Origin: JBFXDI01 sp050181295
Lineage (GTDB): Bacteria; Pseudomonadota; Alphaproteobacteria; Rhizobiales; Aestuariivirgaceae
Direction of reading: 5' to 3'
NCBI GenBank assembly: GCA_050181295.1
Contig: JBFXDI010000002.1
Span: 1 to 64,000, forward strand
Length of the DNA stretch: 64,000 nucleotides
A model generated the notes under the pieces. The model was not told where the DNA came from. It saw only the letters and a program-made list of their open reading frames with translations, and ran no database searches. Both the position numbers and the translations under genes were made by a program. Positions 33,003-43,146 of the stretch are shown piece by piece (position 1 is the stretch's first letter; every line of letters begins with the position of its first letter).

Positions 33003-33824
33003 ATGACATTCGTCGACCGCATTCTCGGGCCGCAGAAGCCGCTCGAGCCGTCGTCATGGCGGCCTGTCGCCGCGGTGGCCGCTTGCCTCGGCCTCGGAGT
33101 GCTGGCCGCGGCCTGCGCCTTCGTCATGGCCATTGCCGTCGCAGGCCTGCATTTCTCGACCGACGGAACCGTAACGGCCGCGGAATGCGTGCTCTCGCTG
33201 GGAGAGGCAAGCCCCGTCTGCCATACAGCCGAGTTCTGGTTCGTCGACCTGCTCTATATTCTCCTGCCGGCAGGCCTGCTCCTGGCCACGCACTTCCGAC
33301 GCAACGGCAGTCTTGCCCACTGCCTGCTCCTGCGCTCTCCCGAATGGCGGCTCTGGCAGTACGCCGTCTTCGCGCTGATCTGCGTCGTCGCGACCGGCGT
33401 CTCGCATCAGGCGGTGTGGTTCCTGACCGAACTTTCCGGCGGCAACACCGCCAACCTGCTCACCGACTTCCACACCTTCCGGCAGCATGTCCTTTCCGAC
33501 AGCCTCTCCGGCTCGCTGCTCTTCGTGATGTTCGTCGTGGTGCTGGCGCCCATCACCGAGGAGCTTCTCTTCCGGGGCTTCCTGTTCTCGGCGCTGCGCG
33601 AGACGCGGCTCGGCAGCGTCGGCTCGGCGGTCGTTCTTTCCGGCGTCTGGGCGTCGCTCCACTGGGGCTATAGCTGGCAGAGCGTGGCGCTGCTTTTCGC
33701 GCAGGGGCTCCTCTATGCCTATGCCGTGCGCCGCACGGGCAGCATCTGGCCCGCGATCGTCGGCCACGGCGTCAACAATCTGATCGCCGTCGTCACGGTC
33801 ATCGTCTACCAGACCATCTCGTAG
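33003..33824 (+). CDS. CPBP family intramembrane glutamic metalloprotease (copy 1)
   Basis: A 273-residue polytopic membrane protein of the CPBP (CAAX protease / bacteriocin-processing, Abi) family. Catalytic motifs are PITEELLFRGFLFSAL (EExxxR), SLHWGYSW (the second-motif His) and IVGHGVNNLIAV (HxxxN). About seven TM helices. Members act in prenyl-protein processing, bacteriocin immunity or other regulated proteolysis; the substrate here is unknown. Tandem with a second CPBP gene 109 bases downstream with similar layout, indicating duplication. Confidence 0.92.
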   Translation: MTFVDRILGPQKPLEPSSWRPVAAVAACLGLGVLAAACAFVMAIAVAGLHFSTDGTVTAAECVLSLGEASPVCHTAEFWFVDLLYILLPAGLLLATHFRRNGSLAHCLLLRSPEWRLWQYAVFALICVVATGVSHQAVWFLTELSGGNTANLLTDFHTFRQHVLSDSLSGSLLFVMFVVVLAPITEELLFRGFLFSALRETRLGSVGSAVVLSGVWASLHWGYSWQSVALLFAQGLLYAYAVRRTGSIWPAIVGHGVNNLIAVVTVIVYQTIS

Positions 33825-33933
33825 GATCCTGAGCTGGCATGCCCCTTCGGAAGCCGATTCCCCAGCGTGCGAAAAGGTCCTAGCCTTGTGGGTGGCCGGC
33901 CCTGAGCCGGTGCCCGATTCGGACGGTCGCGCC

Positions 33934-34737
33934 ATGCTCGATCAGATTTTTGGCCCGAGGCCTCATGTGCCGGCGCCCGGCCTTAGGGCCCTTTCCACCA
34001 CCCTCTGCTTCCTGGCGGTCGCCGTCCTGGGCTTCGTCCTCTGCATCGCCATCGCCGTCGGCTTCCTTCTCCTGGTGCCGGGCCAGATGGCGCTGTTCCG
34101 GGAATCCTGCGCCGAAGCCGTCAATTTCAACACTGAGCCGGCCTGCCGCCCGTTCGAGGCGGTGTTCTCGGTCTCCCTCTATCTCCTCATCCCGGCGAGC
34201 CTCGCCCTGCTCGCGAGCCTGCGGCGCGGCTCCGCGGCCGAAAACCTGCTCCTCCGTTCGCCCGGCTGGGAGCTCAAGCAGTATGTGGCTTTCATCGCGC
34301 TGATCTTCGTGGCGGCGCAGGGCATTGAGATCGTGCTGCGGCTCGTGAGCGCCGCGCTCGGCGTCGATCTCAGCCCCATGAACGACGATCTGGCGCGGCC
34401 CCGCGAATGGCTCGGCGCCGATCCCTTCTCGGCGGGGCTCATGGGCCTCCTGATCGTCGTGCTCGCGCCCTTCACGGAGGAGACGGTCTTCCGCGGCTTT
34501 TTGTTCCGGCCGTTCCTCGACACGCCCCTGCGTGCGATCCTGGCAGGCGGGACGCTGACGCTCCTGTGGACGCTGCTCCACTGGAGCTATGCCTGGCAGA
34601 ACCTCCTTACCATTGGCGTGCTCGGCGTGCTGTTCGCCTATGCCACCTGGCGGACGGGAAGCGTGTGGCCCGCCATCGCCGGCCATGCCGCCAACAATGT
34701 GATGGCGGCCGTGGTGTCCTTCCTCTATCAGCCTTAG
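33934..34737 (+). CDS. CPBP family intramembrane metalloprotease (copy 2)
   Basis: A 267-residue paralogue of the preceding protein with the same motifs: PFTEETVFRGFLFRPF, LLHWSYAWQNL and IAGHAANNVMAAV. The N-termini align (MLDQIFGPRPH with VDRILGPQK), which supports ATG 33934 over the upstream TTG 33886. All catalytic residues are retained in both copies, so neither is obviously degenerate. It ends four bases before thyA, so the two are probably co-transcribed. Confidence 0.92.
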   Translation: MLDQIFGPRPHVPAPGLRALSTTLCFLAVAVLGFVLCIAIAVGFLLLVPGQMALFRESCAEAVNFNTEPACRPFEAVFSVSLYLLIPASLALLASLRRGSAAENLLLRSPGWELKQYVAFIALIFVAAQGIEIVLRLVSAALGVDLSPMNDDLARPREWLGADPFSAGLMGLLIVVLAPFTEETVFRGFLFRPFLDTPLRAILAGGTLTLLWTLLHWSYAWQNLLTIGVLGVLFAYATWRTGSVWPAIAGHAANNVMAAVVSFLYQP

Positions 34738-34741
34738 AATC

Positions 34742-35536
34742 ATGCGGCAGTATCTCGATCTCATGCGCAAGGTGCGCGACCATGGCGTCCGGAAAGACGA
34801 CCGGACGGGCACGGGCATCCTCTCGGTCTTCGGCCACCAGATGCGCTTCGACCTCGCGGAGGGCTTTCCGCTCGTCACCACCAAGCGCGTGCACATGAAG
34901 TCGATCGTGCACGAGCTCCTGTGGTTCCTGATGGGCGACACCAATGTGCGCTATCTGCGGGAGAACGGCGTCACCATCTGGGACGAATGGGCGGACGAGA
35001 GGGGAGAACTCGGTCCGGTCTACGGCCGGCAATGGCGCTCCTGGCCAACGCCAGACGGCAAGACCATCGACCAGATCGCCGAGGTCGTGGCGGCGATCCG
35101 CAAGAACCCCGATTCCCGCCGCCTGATCGTCAGCGCCTGGAACCCGGCGGACGTGCCGGCGCAGGCGCTGCCGCCCTGCCATTGCCTTTTCCAGTTCCAT
35201 GTCGCGAACGGCCGGCTTTCCTGCCAGCTCTACCAGCGCTCCGGCGACATCTTCCTCGGCGTGCCCTTCAACATCGCCTCCTACGCGCTCCTGACGCATC
35301 TCGTGGCGCAGGTGACGGGGCTCAAGGCGGGGGAGTTCATTCTGACCCTCGGGGATGCGCATCTCTATCTCAACCATATCGAGCAGGCCGACGAGCAGCT
35401 TGCGCGGGAGCCGCGCCCGCTGCCGCGTCTCGTCATCCGGCGCGACGTGAAGGACATCGACGGCTTCCGCTACGAGGACTTCGAGCTTCTGGGCTACGAT
35501 CCCTGGCCGAAGATCGCGGCGCCCGTGGCGGTATGA
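34742..35536 (+). CDS. thyA: Thymidylate synthase ThyA
   Basis: A 264-residue thymidylate synthase making dTMP from dUMP with methylene-THF. Catalytic Cys146 sits in QALPPCHCLFQFH, the phosphate-binding Arg in DDRTGTG (Arg21) and SRRLIVSAWNP, and the folate/dUMP residues in RSGDIFLGVPFNIASY. Length and numbering match the E. coli enzyme. It overlaps the GNAT gene by ATGA and lies just upstream of folA, the standard folate pairing. Confidence 0.98.
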   Translation: MRQYLDLMRKVRDHGVRKDDRTGTGILSVFGHQMRFDLAEGFPLVTTKRVHMKSIVHELLWFLMGDTNVRYLRENGVTIWDEWADERGELGPVYGRQWRSWPTPDGKTIDQIAEVVAAIRKNPDSRRLIVSAWNPADVPAQALPPCHCLFQFHVANGRLSCQLYQRSGDIFLGVPFNIASYALLTHLVAQVTGLKAGEFILTLGDAHLYLNHIEQADEQLAREPRPLPRLVIRRDVKDIDGFRYEDFELLGYDPWPKIAAPVAV

Positions 35537-36021
35537 GCCTCATCATCCGGCCGGCCGTGCCGGGCGAGGCGGGTCTCGTCCTCGCCTTCATCCTGAAGCT
35601 TGCCGAATACGAGAAGCTCGCCCACGAGGTCGTGGCGACGGAAGCGCTGGTGAAGGAGGCGCTCTTCGGCGCCGATCCGAAGGTCTTCTGCGATATCGCC
35701 GAATGGGAGGGCGAGCACGCCGGCTTCGCGCTCTGGTTCTACAGCTTCTCGACCTTCCGCGGCCGGCACGGCATCTGGCTCGAGGATCTGTTCGTGGAGC
35801 CGGCCTTCCGTGGGCGGAGCATCGGCAAGGCGCTTCTCCGCCATCTCGCGGCGCGCTGCCGCGAAGAAGGGTTGACGCGGCTCGAATGGTGGGTGCTCGA
35901 CTGGAACGCGCCTTCAATCGACTTCTACCGCGGCCTCGGGGCCGAGCCGATGCAGGAGTGGACGCGCTTTCGCCTTTCCGGCGAAGCACTTGCATCGCTG
36001 GCGGCGGCCCATTCCAGATAG
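35533..36021 (+). CDS. GNAT family N-acetyltransferase
   Basis: A 162-residue acetyltransferase of the SSAT-like GNAT branch. Visible motifs are IIRPAVPGEAGLVLAFILKLAEYEKL at the N-terminus, IWLEDLFVEPAFRGRSIGKALLRHLA (acetyl-CoA pyrophosphate loop RGRSIG) and WWVLDWNAPSIDFYRGLGA. This style is typical of diamine/amino-acid acetyltransferases. The ATG overlaps the thyA stop. Its place between thyA and folA suggests co-expression, not necessarily a folate role. Confidence 0.92.
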   Translation: MSLIIRPAVPGEAGLVLAFILKLAEYEKLAHEVVATEALVKEALFGADPKVFCDIAEWEGEHAGFALWFYSFSTFRGRHGIWLEDLFVEPAFRGRSIGKALLRHLAARCREEGLTRLEWWVLDWNAPSIDFYRGLGAEPMQEWTRFRLSGEALASLAAAHSR

Positions 36022-36134
36022 TTGTTCCCTAAGCCGCCGAAACCGGGCAGGATTCGCCGCTGCGGTGGAAGAGAGAGTGCGGATCGGCGGGCGCTGAGGG
36101 GAAGACTTTGCGCCGCCGGTTCGAGAGGAGGCGC

Positions 36135-36659
36135 ATGGCGGGCCCGCGGATTTCCCTTGTGGTGGCGGTATCGACGAACGGCGTCATCGGCGCGAACAAC
36201 ACGCTTCCCTGGCGGCTGCCGTCGGAACTGAAGCGCTTCAAGGCGCTCACCATGGGTCATCCGGTGGTGATGGGACGCAAGACCTACGAGGCCATCGGCC
36301 GGCCGCTGCCTGGCCGCGACAACGTGGTGGTGACGACGGGCGAGGTGGTGAACGATCCTCTGATCCATACCGTCAACTCGGTTGAGGAGGCGCTGGCGCT
36401 CGCGGGCCGCTTCGCGGCGACGCGCAAGAAGGAGGAGATCATGGTCATCGGGGGGGCGCAGCTCTACGAGCAGGTCAGGCCCAAGGCCGAGAAGGTCTAT
36501 CTGACGCGCGTCCACATGGAGGCCGAGGGCGATGCGCTCTTTCCCGACCTCAATCCGCAGCGCTGGCAGGAAACCTCGCGTGAGGACGTGAAGGCGGCGG
36601 CGGGCGATACCGCCGACTACACGGTTCACGTTTTCGAACGCGTCCAGCCCGCGACCTGA
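36135..36659 (+). CDS. folA: Dihydrofolate reductase
   Basis: A 174-residue DHFR regenerating tetrahydrofolate after thymidylate synthesis. Motifs: VVAVSTNGVIGANNTLPWRLPSE-type N-terminus with Glu31 as the catalytic acid where E. coli has Asp27, VVMGRKTYEAIGRPLPGR for NADPH binding, and EIMVIGGAQLYEQ. The ATG at 36135 follows GAGAGGAGG by a few bases and is preferred to the in-frame upstream start at 36108. In operon order with thyA and the GNAT gene. Confidence 0.96.
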   Translation: MAGPRISLVVAVSTNGVIGANNTLPWRLPSELKRFKALTMGHPVVMGRKTYEAIGRPLPGRDNVVVTTGEVVNDPLIHTVNSVEEALALAGRFAATRKKEEIMVIGGAQLYEQVRPKAEKVYLTRVHMEAEGDALFPDLNPQRWQETSREDVKAAAGDTADYTVHVFERVQPAT

Positions 36660-36668
36660 CGTCTTCCC

Positions 36669-37946
36669 ATGAGCATCGAACCGGACGTCGTGGTGATCGG
36701 CGCCGGCGCGGCAGGGGTCGGCGCCGGGCTGGCGCTCGCGCGCCTGGGAATCCCGTGCCTCATCATCGAGGCGAAAGACCGTATGGGCGGGCGCGCCTAC
36801 ACCGACACGACGAGCCTCGGTGTGCCCTGGGATCACGGCTGCCACTGGTTCCATTCCGCCGACCGCAATCCCTTGCGCGCGCTCGCCGACCGGCTGGGGC
36901 ATGCCTATGTCCACGAGCCGCGCGGCGCCACGGCGCCGATCTACATGAACGGGAGCTGGGACACGAGCGGGCAGGCGCGCCTGCATGTGTGGGACGAACT
37001 CGACCGGGTCACCGCGAGCCGGGCCGATGTGCCGGCCGAAGCCATCATCGACAGCGGCCATCCGCAGGCGGATCTGGTGCGCCACTGGATTTCGCTCATG
37101 ACCTCGGGCGAGGCGCGCGACATCTCCGCCAGCGACTACGGGCGCTACGACGACAGCCATGTGAACCTGCCGGTGCGAGACGGCTATGGCGCGCTTGTCG
37201 CCCGCATCGCCCGGGGCCTGCCGATCCGGCTCGCCTGTCCGGCGCGGCGCATCGCCAGGACGAAGCACGGGTTCGAGGTCGAGACGCCGGAGGGCACGCT
37301 CAAGCCCAGGGCGGCGATCGTCACGGCCTCGGTGAACGTGCTGCTCTCGGGCGAGATCAAATTCTCACCGGCGCTTCCGGCCGATCTCCTTTCGGCGCTC
37401 GAGAACGTGCCCTGCGGCTCCTACGAGAAGGTGGTGATCCGGTTCGAGGGCGACCCCTTCGGGGGCTTCTCGTCGGAGTTCTGCGATATCTTCGATCCGC
37501 CGGGCTCGCATCCGATCAACGTCGAGGTCGGGCATCACGGCCGGCCGCTGGCGATCGCGCATTTCGCCGGCGACATGGCGCGGGACCTCGCGGCGGCAGG
37601 GCAGCCGGCCATGATCGATTTCCTCAAGCAGAAGCTCGTCTCGGCCTTCGGCGGCGCTATCGCGAAGGCGATGAACGGCGGCACGACCACCGCCTGGGGC
37701 GCCGATCCCTTCATCCGCGGCGGCTATGCCTATGCACGTGCGGGCCACGCAGCGTCGCGCGACGTCATGATCGCCGCCGACCTCGCGCCCCTCTACCTCG
37801 CGGGCGAGGCTTTCCATTCCTCGCTCAGCGCCACCGCGCACGGCGCCTATCTCAGCGGCATCGACGCGGCGCACCGGGCTGCCCGCGCCATGGGCCGCGA
37901 GACGGTGGCGCCCGATCCGCTCTGGCTGCCGCAATCGGATCGCTAG
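36669..37946 (+). CDS. FAD-dependent flavin monoamine oxidase-like protein
   Basis: A 425-residue FAD-dependent amine oxidase family protein. The dinucleotide fold VVVIGAGAAGVGAGLALARLG is followed by IIEAKDRMGGRAYT, the FAD-binding GGRxxT motif. The C-terminal LYLAGEAFHSSLSATAHGAYLSGI closes the flavin site. Possible substrates include polyamines, phytoene-like compounds or amino acids; the sequence does not decide. It begins 9 bases after folA and is probably co-transcribed. No signal peptide. Confidence 0.9.
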   Translation: MSIEPDVVVIGAGAAGVGAGLALARLGIPCLIIEAKDRMGGRAYTDTTSLGVPWDHGCHWFHSADRNPLRALADRLGHAYVHEPRGATAPIYMNGSWDTSGQARLHVWDELDRVTASRADVPAEAIIDSGHPQADLVRHWISLMTSGEARDISASDYGRYDDSHVNLPVRDGYGALVARIARGLPIRLACPARRIARTKHGFEVETPEGTLKPRAAIVTASVNVLLSGEIKFSPALPADLLSALENVPCGSYEKVVIRFEGDPFGGFSSEFCDIFDPPGSHPINVEVGHHGRPLAIAHFAGDMARDLAAAGQPAMIDFLKQKLVSAFGGAIAKAMNGGTTTAWGADPFIRGGYAYARAGHAASRDVMIAADLAPLYLAGEAFHSSLSATAHGAYLSGIDAAHRAARAMGRETVAPDPLWLPQSDR

Positions 37947-37958
37947 TCTCGGGCGATC

Positions 37959-38291
37959 ATGGCACTCCTGCCCGACCATGAGCATGCAATCATCGACCTG
38001 CGAAAGCTGACGGACTATTGCCTGAACTCTCGACACCCGCGCGGCCGTCACAAAGCGCGGGTCTTTCAGGACGCTCTCGGGATAGGGCAACGGGAAGCTC
38101 TGTGGCTGAAGGAGGCTTTGCTGGACGGCCTCGGCGCATCGCATGCCCACATGCTTGATGAAGACAACTACGGCATCCGCTGGCGCGTTGATATCCGGCT
38201 CACGCGACAGGATCGAACGGCTATGGTAAGGTCGATCTGGATCGCGGAGCAGAATAGCGTTCCACGATTTGTGACATGCTGGGTGCTTTGA
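37959..38291 (+). CDS. DUF6883 domain protein (possible toxin-like partner)
   Basis: A 110-residue single-domain protein resembling DUF6883: LPDHEHAIIDLRKLTDYCLNS, then HPRGRHKARVFQDALGI and YGIRWRVDIRL. DUF6883 domains occur at the ends of polymorphic toxins and as small genes paired with DUF4926. The stop overlaps the start of such a DUF4926 gene (TGATG), so the two form a bicistron. This suggests a toxin/antitoxin or effector/immunity-like unit, but activity is not established. Confidence 0.75.
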   Translation: MALLPDHEHAIIDLRKLTDYCLNSRHPRGRHKARVFQDALGIGQREALWLKEALLDGLGASHAHMLDEDNYGIRWRVDIRLTRQDRTAMVRSIWIAEQNSVPRFVTCWVL

Positions 38292-38524
38292 TGGCGTCGA
38301 AAAAGGACAAACCGCGGACCGCAGGGCTGCTGGACGCCGTCGCGGTGCTTTCGGACGTGCCGGACCGCTCGATCGTGCAAGGACAGGTTGGCACGGTCGT
38401 GGAGCTCCTGGACGACGACACCGTTCTGGTCGAGTTCAGCGACGACAACGGCAAGGCTCGCAGCATTGAACCGCTTGCGATCGCCAATCTCCTCGTCCTG
38501 CGCTACGTCTCCGCGGCGGCATAG
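38291..38524 (+). CDS. DUF4926 domain protein (possible antitoxin/immunity partner)
   Basis: A 77-residue protein with the DUF4926 pattern: LLDAVAVLSDVPDRSIVQGQVGTVVELLDDDTVLVEFSDDNGKA, an SH3-like small barrel. Its ATG overlaps the DUF6883 stop by one base; an in-frame ATG at 38276 is an alternative. DUF4926 genes commonly follow small unknown genes such as DUF6883, and the pair is a candidate two-gene antagonistic module. No ribosome binding site of its own, consistent with coupled translation. Confidence 0.8.
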   Translation: MASKKDKPRTAGLLDAVAVLSDVPDRSIVQGQVGTVVELLDDDTVLVEFSDDNGKARSIEPLAIANLLVLRYVSAAA

Positions 38525-38584
38525 TATCCTAGACCTCCAAAAGTGTCATAGGCTGCCGGGCCGGCAACTGGCGGAGAACGTCCC

Positions 38585-39976
38585 ATGGTGAGCGCTGCAC
38601 CCGTCTACCGTTCCGTCGTGGAGGCCATCGGCAACACGCCGATGCACGAGGTGAGCCGCCTCGATACCGGGCCGTGCCGCCTTTTCCTCAAGCTCGAGAA
38701 CCAGAATCCCGGCGGCTCGATCAAGGACCGGATCGGGAAGTCCATGATCGAAGGGGCCGAGGCCTCGGGCGCGCTGAAGCCCTCCGGCACCATCATCGAG
38801 GCCACGGCCGGCAATACGGGCCTCGGCCTCGCTGTCGTCGCCTCACAGAAGGGCTACCGCCTGGTGCTCGTCGTCCCCGACAAGATGGCGCAGGAGAAGA
38901 TCTTCCATCTGCGCGCCATGGGCGCCGATGTCAGGCTCACGCGCTCCGACGTCGGCAAGGGGCATCCGGAATACTACCAGGACATGGCCGAGCGGCTCGC
39001 GGCCGAGAACGGATGGTTCTACGTCAACCAGTTCGGCAATCCCGACAATCCGCGCGCGCATGAGGAGACGACGGGACCGGAAATCCTCGCCCAGTGCGCG
39101 GCGGCGGGCACGAAGCCCGACGCGGTGGTGTGCGGCGTGGGCTCGGGCGGCACGGTCACAGGCCTCTCGCGCTGCTTCGCGAAGCTGTCGCCCGAGACGG
39201 AGATCGTGATCGGCGACCCGGAGGGCTCGATCATCGCCGAATACGTGCAGACGGGGCGCCTCTCGAAGGATGTAGGCTCCTGGATGGTGGAGGGCGTGGG
39301 CGAGGATTTTCTCCCGCCGATCACCGATCTCTCGCGGGCGAAGAGCGCCTACACGATTTCCGACAAGGAGGCGTTTCTGACGGCGCGCGAGCTCCTCGCG
39401 AAGGAAGGCATTCTCGCGGGCTCGTCCTCCGGCACGCTGCTCGCAGCGGCGCTCCGCTTCGCGCGCGCGCAGAAGACGCCGAAAACCGTCGTCACGCTCG
39501 TCTGCGATTCGGGCAACAAGTATCTCTCAAAAATGTTCAACGACTTCTGGATGATCGACAACGGCTTCCTCGCCACCCCGCACAAGGGTGACCTCACCGA
39601 CCTCATCGCGCGCAAGCACGCCGAGCGGCAGGCCGTTTCCGTCAAGCCGGACACCACGCTGGCGCAGGCCTACCGGCAGATGAAGCTCTACGACATTTCC
39701 CAGCTACCCGTGCTCGACGGCGACCGGCTCGTGGGGCTTCTCGACGAGGAGGACCTCCTGCATCACGTGCATCGCAAGGGCCGCTTCGAAGGCCTGGTCA
39801 AGGACACGATGACGCGCGATCCGAAGGTGGTCGATGCCGGACAGAACCTCGACAGCGTGGTGCGGCTGCTCGCGCGTGGCATGGTGGCGCCGGTGGTGAG
39901 CGAAGGCCGCTTCCAGGGCCTCATCACGCGCATCGACGTGCTCAATCACCTGCGCCTGCATCCGGGAACGAACTGA
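38585..39976 (+). CDS. Cystathionine beta-synthase
   Basis: A 463-residue PLP enzyme joining serine and homocysteine to cystathionine (first step of reverse transsulfuration). The catalytic fold has QNPGGSIKDRIGKSMIE with the PLP-binding Lys and VCGVGSGGTVTGLS for phosphate. Residues from about 335 carry a pair of CBS domains (LPVLDGDRLVGLLDEEDLL and APVVSEGRFQGLITRIDVL), the regulatory module that distinguishes CBS from cysteine synthase. It is followed after one base by the gamma-lyase/synthase gene. Confidence 0.93.
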   Translation: MVSAAPVYRSVVEAIGNTPMHEVSRLDTGPCRLFLKLENQNPGGSIKDRIGKSMIEGAEASGALKPSGTIIEATAGNTGLGLAVVASQKGYRLVLVVPDKMAQEKIFHLRAMGADVRLTRSDVGKGHPEYYQDMAERLAAENGWFYVNQFGNPDNPRAHEETTGPEILAQCAAAGTKPDAVVCGVGSGGTVTGLSRCFAKLSPETEIVIGDPEGSIIAEYVQTGRLSKDVGSWMVEGVGEDFLPPITDLSRAKSAYTISDKEAFLTARELLAKEGILAGSSSGTLLAAALRFARAQKTPKTVVTLVCDSGNKYLSKMFNDFWMIDNGFLATPHKGDLTDLIARKHAERQAVSVKPDTTLAQAYRQMKLYDISQLPVLDGDRLVGLLDEEDLLHHVHRKGRFEGLVKDTMTRDPKVVDAGQNLDSVVRLLARGMVAPVVSEGRFQGLITRIDVLNHLRLHPGTN

Positions 39977-39977
39977 C

Positions 39978-41144
39978 ATGAAGGCGAACCGCCACGGGTT
40001 CTCGACCCGCGCCATCCATGCGGGCCAGGCGCCCGATCCCACGACGGGCGCCATCATGACGCCGATCTACGCCTCCTCGACCTACGTCCAGGAAAGCCCG
40101 GGCGTCCACAAGGGCTACGAGTACTCGCGCTCCGGCAATCCGACCCGCAAGGCACTCGAGGACTGCGTGGCGGACCTCGAGAACGGGGCGCAGGGCTACG
40201 CCTTCGCATCCGGGCTCGCGGCCGAGGCCGCCATTCTGGAGCTGCTCGACGCCGGCGCGCATGTGGTCGCGACCGACGATCTCTATGGCGGCTCCTACCG
40301 GCTGTTCGAGAACGTCCGCAAGCGGACGGCGGCGCTCAAGGTGACCTTCGCGGACTTCACGGATCCGAAGAAGATCCAGGCGGCGGTGACGCCGGAAACG
40401 AAGATGCTCTGGGTCGAGACGCCTACCAATCCGCTGCTCAAGCTCGCGGACCTCGAGGCGGTGGCCGACATCGGCCGCAGGCAGGGGCTCATCACGGTCT
40501 GCGACAACACCTTCGCCTCGAGCTACGTGCAGCGGCCGCTCGATCACGGCATCGACGTCGTGTTCCACTCGGCGACGAAGTATCTGAACGGCCATTCCGA
40601 CGTGGTGGGCGGCGTCGCCGTCGCATCCTCCACCACGGCGCACAAGGATCTCGCGCAGCGGCTCGCCTATCTCCACAATGCGACCGGCGGGGTCATGGGC
40701 CCCTTCGACGCCTTCCTGGTGCTCCGAGCCCTGAAAACCCTGCCCGTGCGCATGGAGCGCCATTGCGTGAACGCGCTTGCGATTGCCCAATGGCTCGAGA
40801 AGCACCCGAAGGTCGCGCGGGTCCACTATCCGGGCCTCGCCTCGCATCCGCAGCATGCGCTGGCGAGGCGCCAAATGCACGGCTTCGGCGGCATCGTGAC
40901 GGCGGTGCTCGAAGGCGGCCTGCCGCAAGCGAAGCGCTTCCTCGAGCGCACGCGCCTCTTCTCGCTCGCCGAAAGCCTCGGGGGCGTGGAGAGCCTGATC
41001 GAGCACCCGGCGATCATGACGCACGCCTCGATCCCGGCCGAGATCCGCAAGGCGAACGGCATCGACGACGGGCTGGTGCGGCTTTCCGTCGGAATCGAGG
41101 ACGTCGAAGACCTGATCGCCGACCTCGACCAGGCGCTCAGGTAA
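39978..41144 (+). CDS. Cystathionine gamma-lyase/synthase (Cys/Met metabolism PLP enzyme)
   Basis: A 388-residue PLP enzyme of the Cys/Met family. Signatures are TRAIHAGQAPDPTTGAIM, YEYSRSGNPTRKALE, the PLP-lysine block HSATKYLNGHSDVVGG, and SLGGVESLIEHPAIMTHA near the C-terminus. Next to cystathionine beta-synthase the most likely activity is gamma-lyase, releasing cysteine, although gamma-synthase activity is common in the same family. Begins directly after the CBS stop, so they form one operon for methionine-to-cysteine conversion. Confidence 0.93.
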   Translation: MKANRHGFSTRAIHAGQAPDPTTGAIMTPIYASSTYVQESPGVHKGYEYSRSGNPTRKALEDCVADLENGAQGYAFASGLAAEAAILELLDAGAHVVATDDLYGGSYRLFENVRKRTAALKVTFADFTDPKKIQAAVTPETKMLWVETPTNPLLKLADLEAVADIGRRQGLITVCDNTFASSYVQRPLDHGIDVVFHSATKYLNGHSDVVGGVAVASSTTAHKDLAQRLAYLHNATGGVMGPFDAFLVLRALKTLPVRMERHCVNALAIAQWLEKHPKVARVHYPGLASHPQHALARRQMHGFGGIVTAVLEGGLPQAKRFLERTRLFSLAESLGGVESLIEHPAIMTHASIPAEIRKANGIDDGLVRLSVGIEDVEDLIADLDQALR

Positions 41145-41165
41145 GGAGGCCGGAAGGCGAAAGGC

Positions 41166-42452
<1,287 letters not shown>

Positions 42453-42498
42453 CTTGCCCTCGCTCCTGAACAGGTCCCGCGGGTGTCCCCTGCCCAGC

Positions 42499-42536
42499 AT
42501 TCTATCGCGTTGGCGATTCTTTTTGCAGTGCAAAAA
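42499..42536 (-). promoter_or_regulatory. Promoter and candidate operator of ccrA
   Basis: A palindrome TTTTTGCA-G-TGCAAAAA (42520-42536) lies upstream of a -10 box TAGAAT (minus strand, 42499-42504) and covers the -35 position. The TTTGCAAA-like half-sites recall those bound by the ScfR family (RamB, PccR) that control short-chain acyl-CoA genes. A site over a poor -35 suggests an activator or dual regulator. Confidence 0.55.
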
Positions 42537-42705
42537 ATGCCAGGCCTCGTTCGCTCCGGCCGCCCTGCTTCCGGGAGAACAGGCTTAACCAATTATTGAA
42601 GCGGTAGTTGAAGTTAGCTGCTTTTAACCGGATATTATTTCCAGATGCGGCAGATTCTGCGGCCAGGGCTTTTTAGCCCACCGCCATCCCGCGGAGCATG
42701 CTGGA

Positions 42706-43032
42706 ATGGACCCCGTTCAGTTCGTATCCTGGACTTTCTGGGATTTCTCGCACCAGGTGGCCTCGCTTTCCCCGGCCGCCATCCTGGCGCTTCTGGCCAT
42801 GTCCTGGGTCGGGGCCCAGCTTCTCAACACGCTGATGGACCGGGACTCGCTGTTCCACCTCATACTCAGCCTTTCCGCGCTCTTCGCCGGGGCGATCGTC
42901 GCGCTCGGCCTCCTGGCGCATGTGCGCATTCCGATCGCCAACGAAGTCGTGGCCTCCTTCATGGTCGCGCTTTTCGGCATGGGCATCGCCGCGCTTGCCC
43001 TCATGGCAAGCTACCGCCGCTCCGGCGTCTGA
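42706..43032 (+). CDS. Four-helix membrane protein, unknown
   Basis: A 108-residue hydrophobic protein with three predicted TM helices (LSPAAILALLAMSWVGAQL, LFHLILSLSALFAGAIVALGLLAHV and VASFMVALFGMGIAALALMA) and a short amphipathic N-terminus rich in Trp/Phe (FVSWTFWDFSHQV). No family recognised. It lies between the divergent ccrA promoter and the ethylmalonyl-CoA mutase gene, 114 bases before the latter, so it may share the mutase transcript. The function cannot be inferred from position alone. Confidence 0.68.
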   Translation: MDPVQFVSWTFWDFSHQVASLSPAAILALLAMSWVGAQLLNTLMDRDSLFHLILSLSALFAGAIVALGLLAHVRIPIANEVVASFMVALFGMGIAALALMASYRRSGV

Positions 43033-43146
43033 TCTTTCCGCCCCCTATGCGCTGCGACAGGCTGGTTGCAGCGCAGCATTTCCCGTGCTTGCATGGGCCC
43101 GTCGTTCGCATCCGCAAGCAGCATGCGGCTGGCCGCGAGGGGTGAT

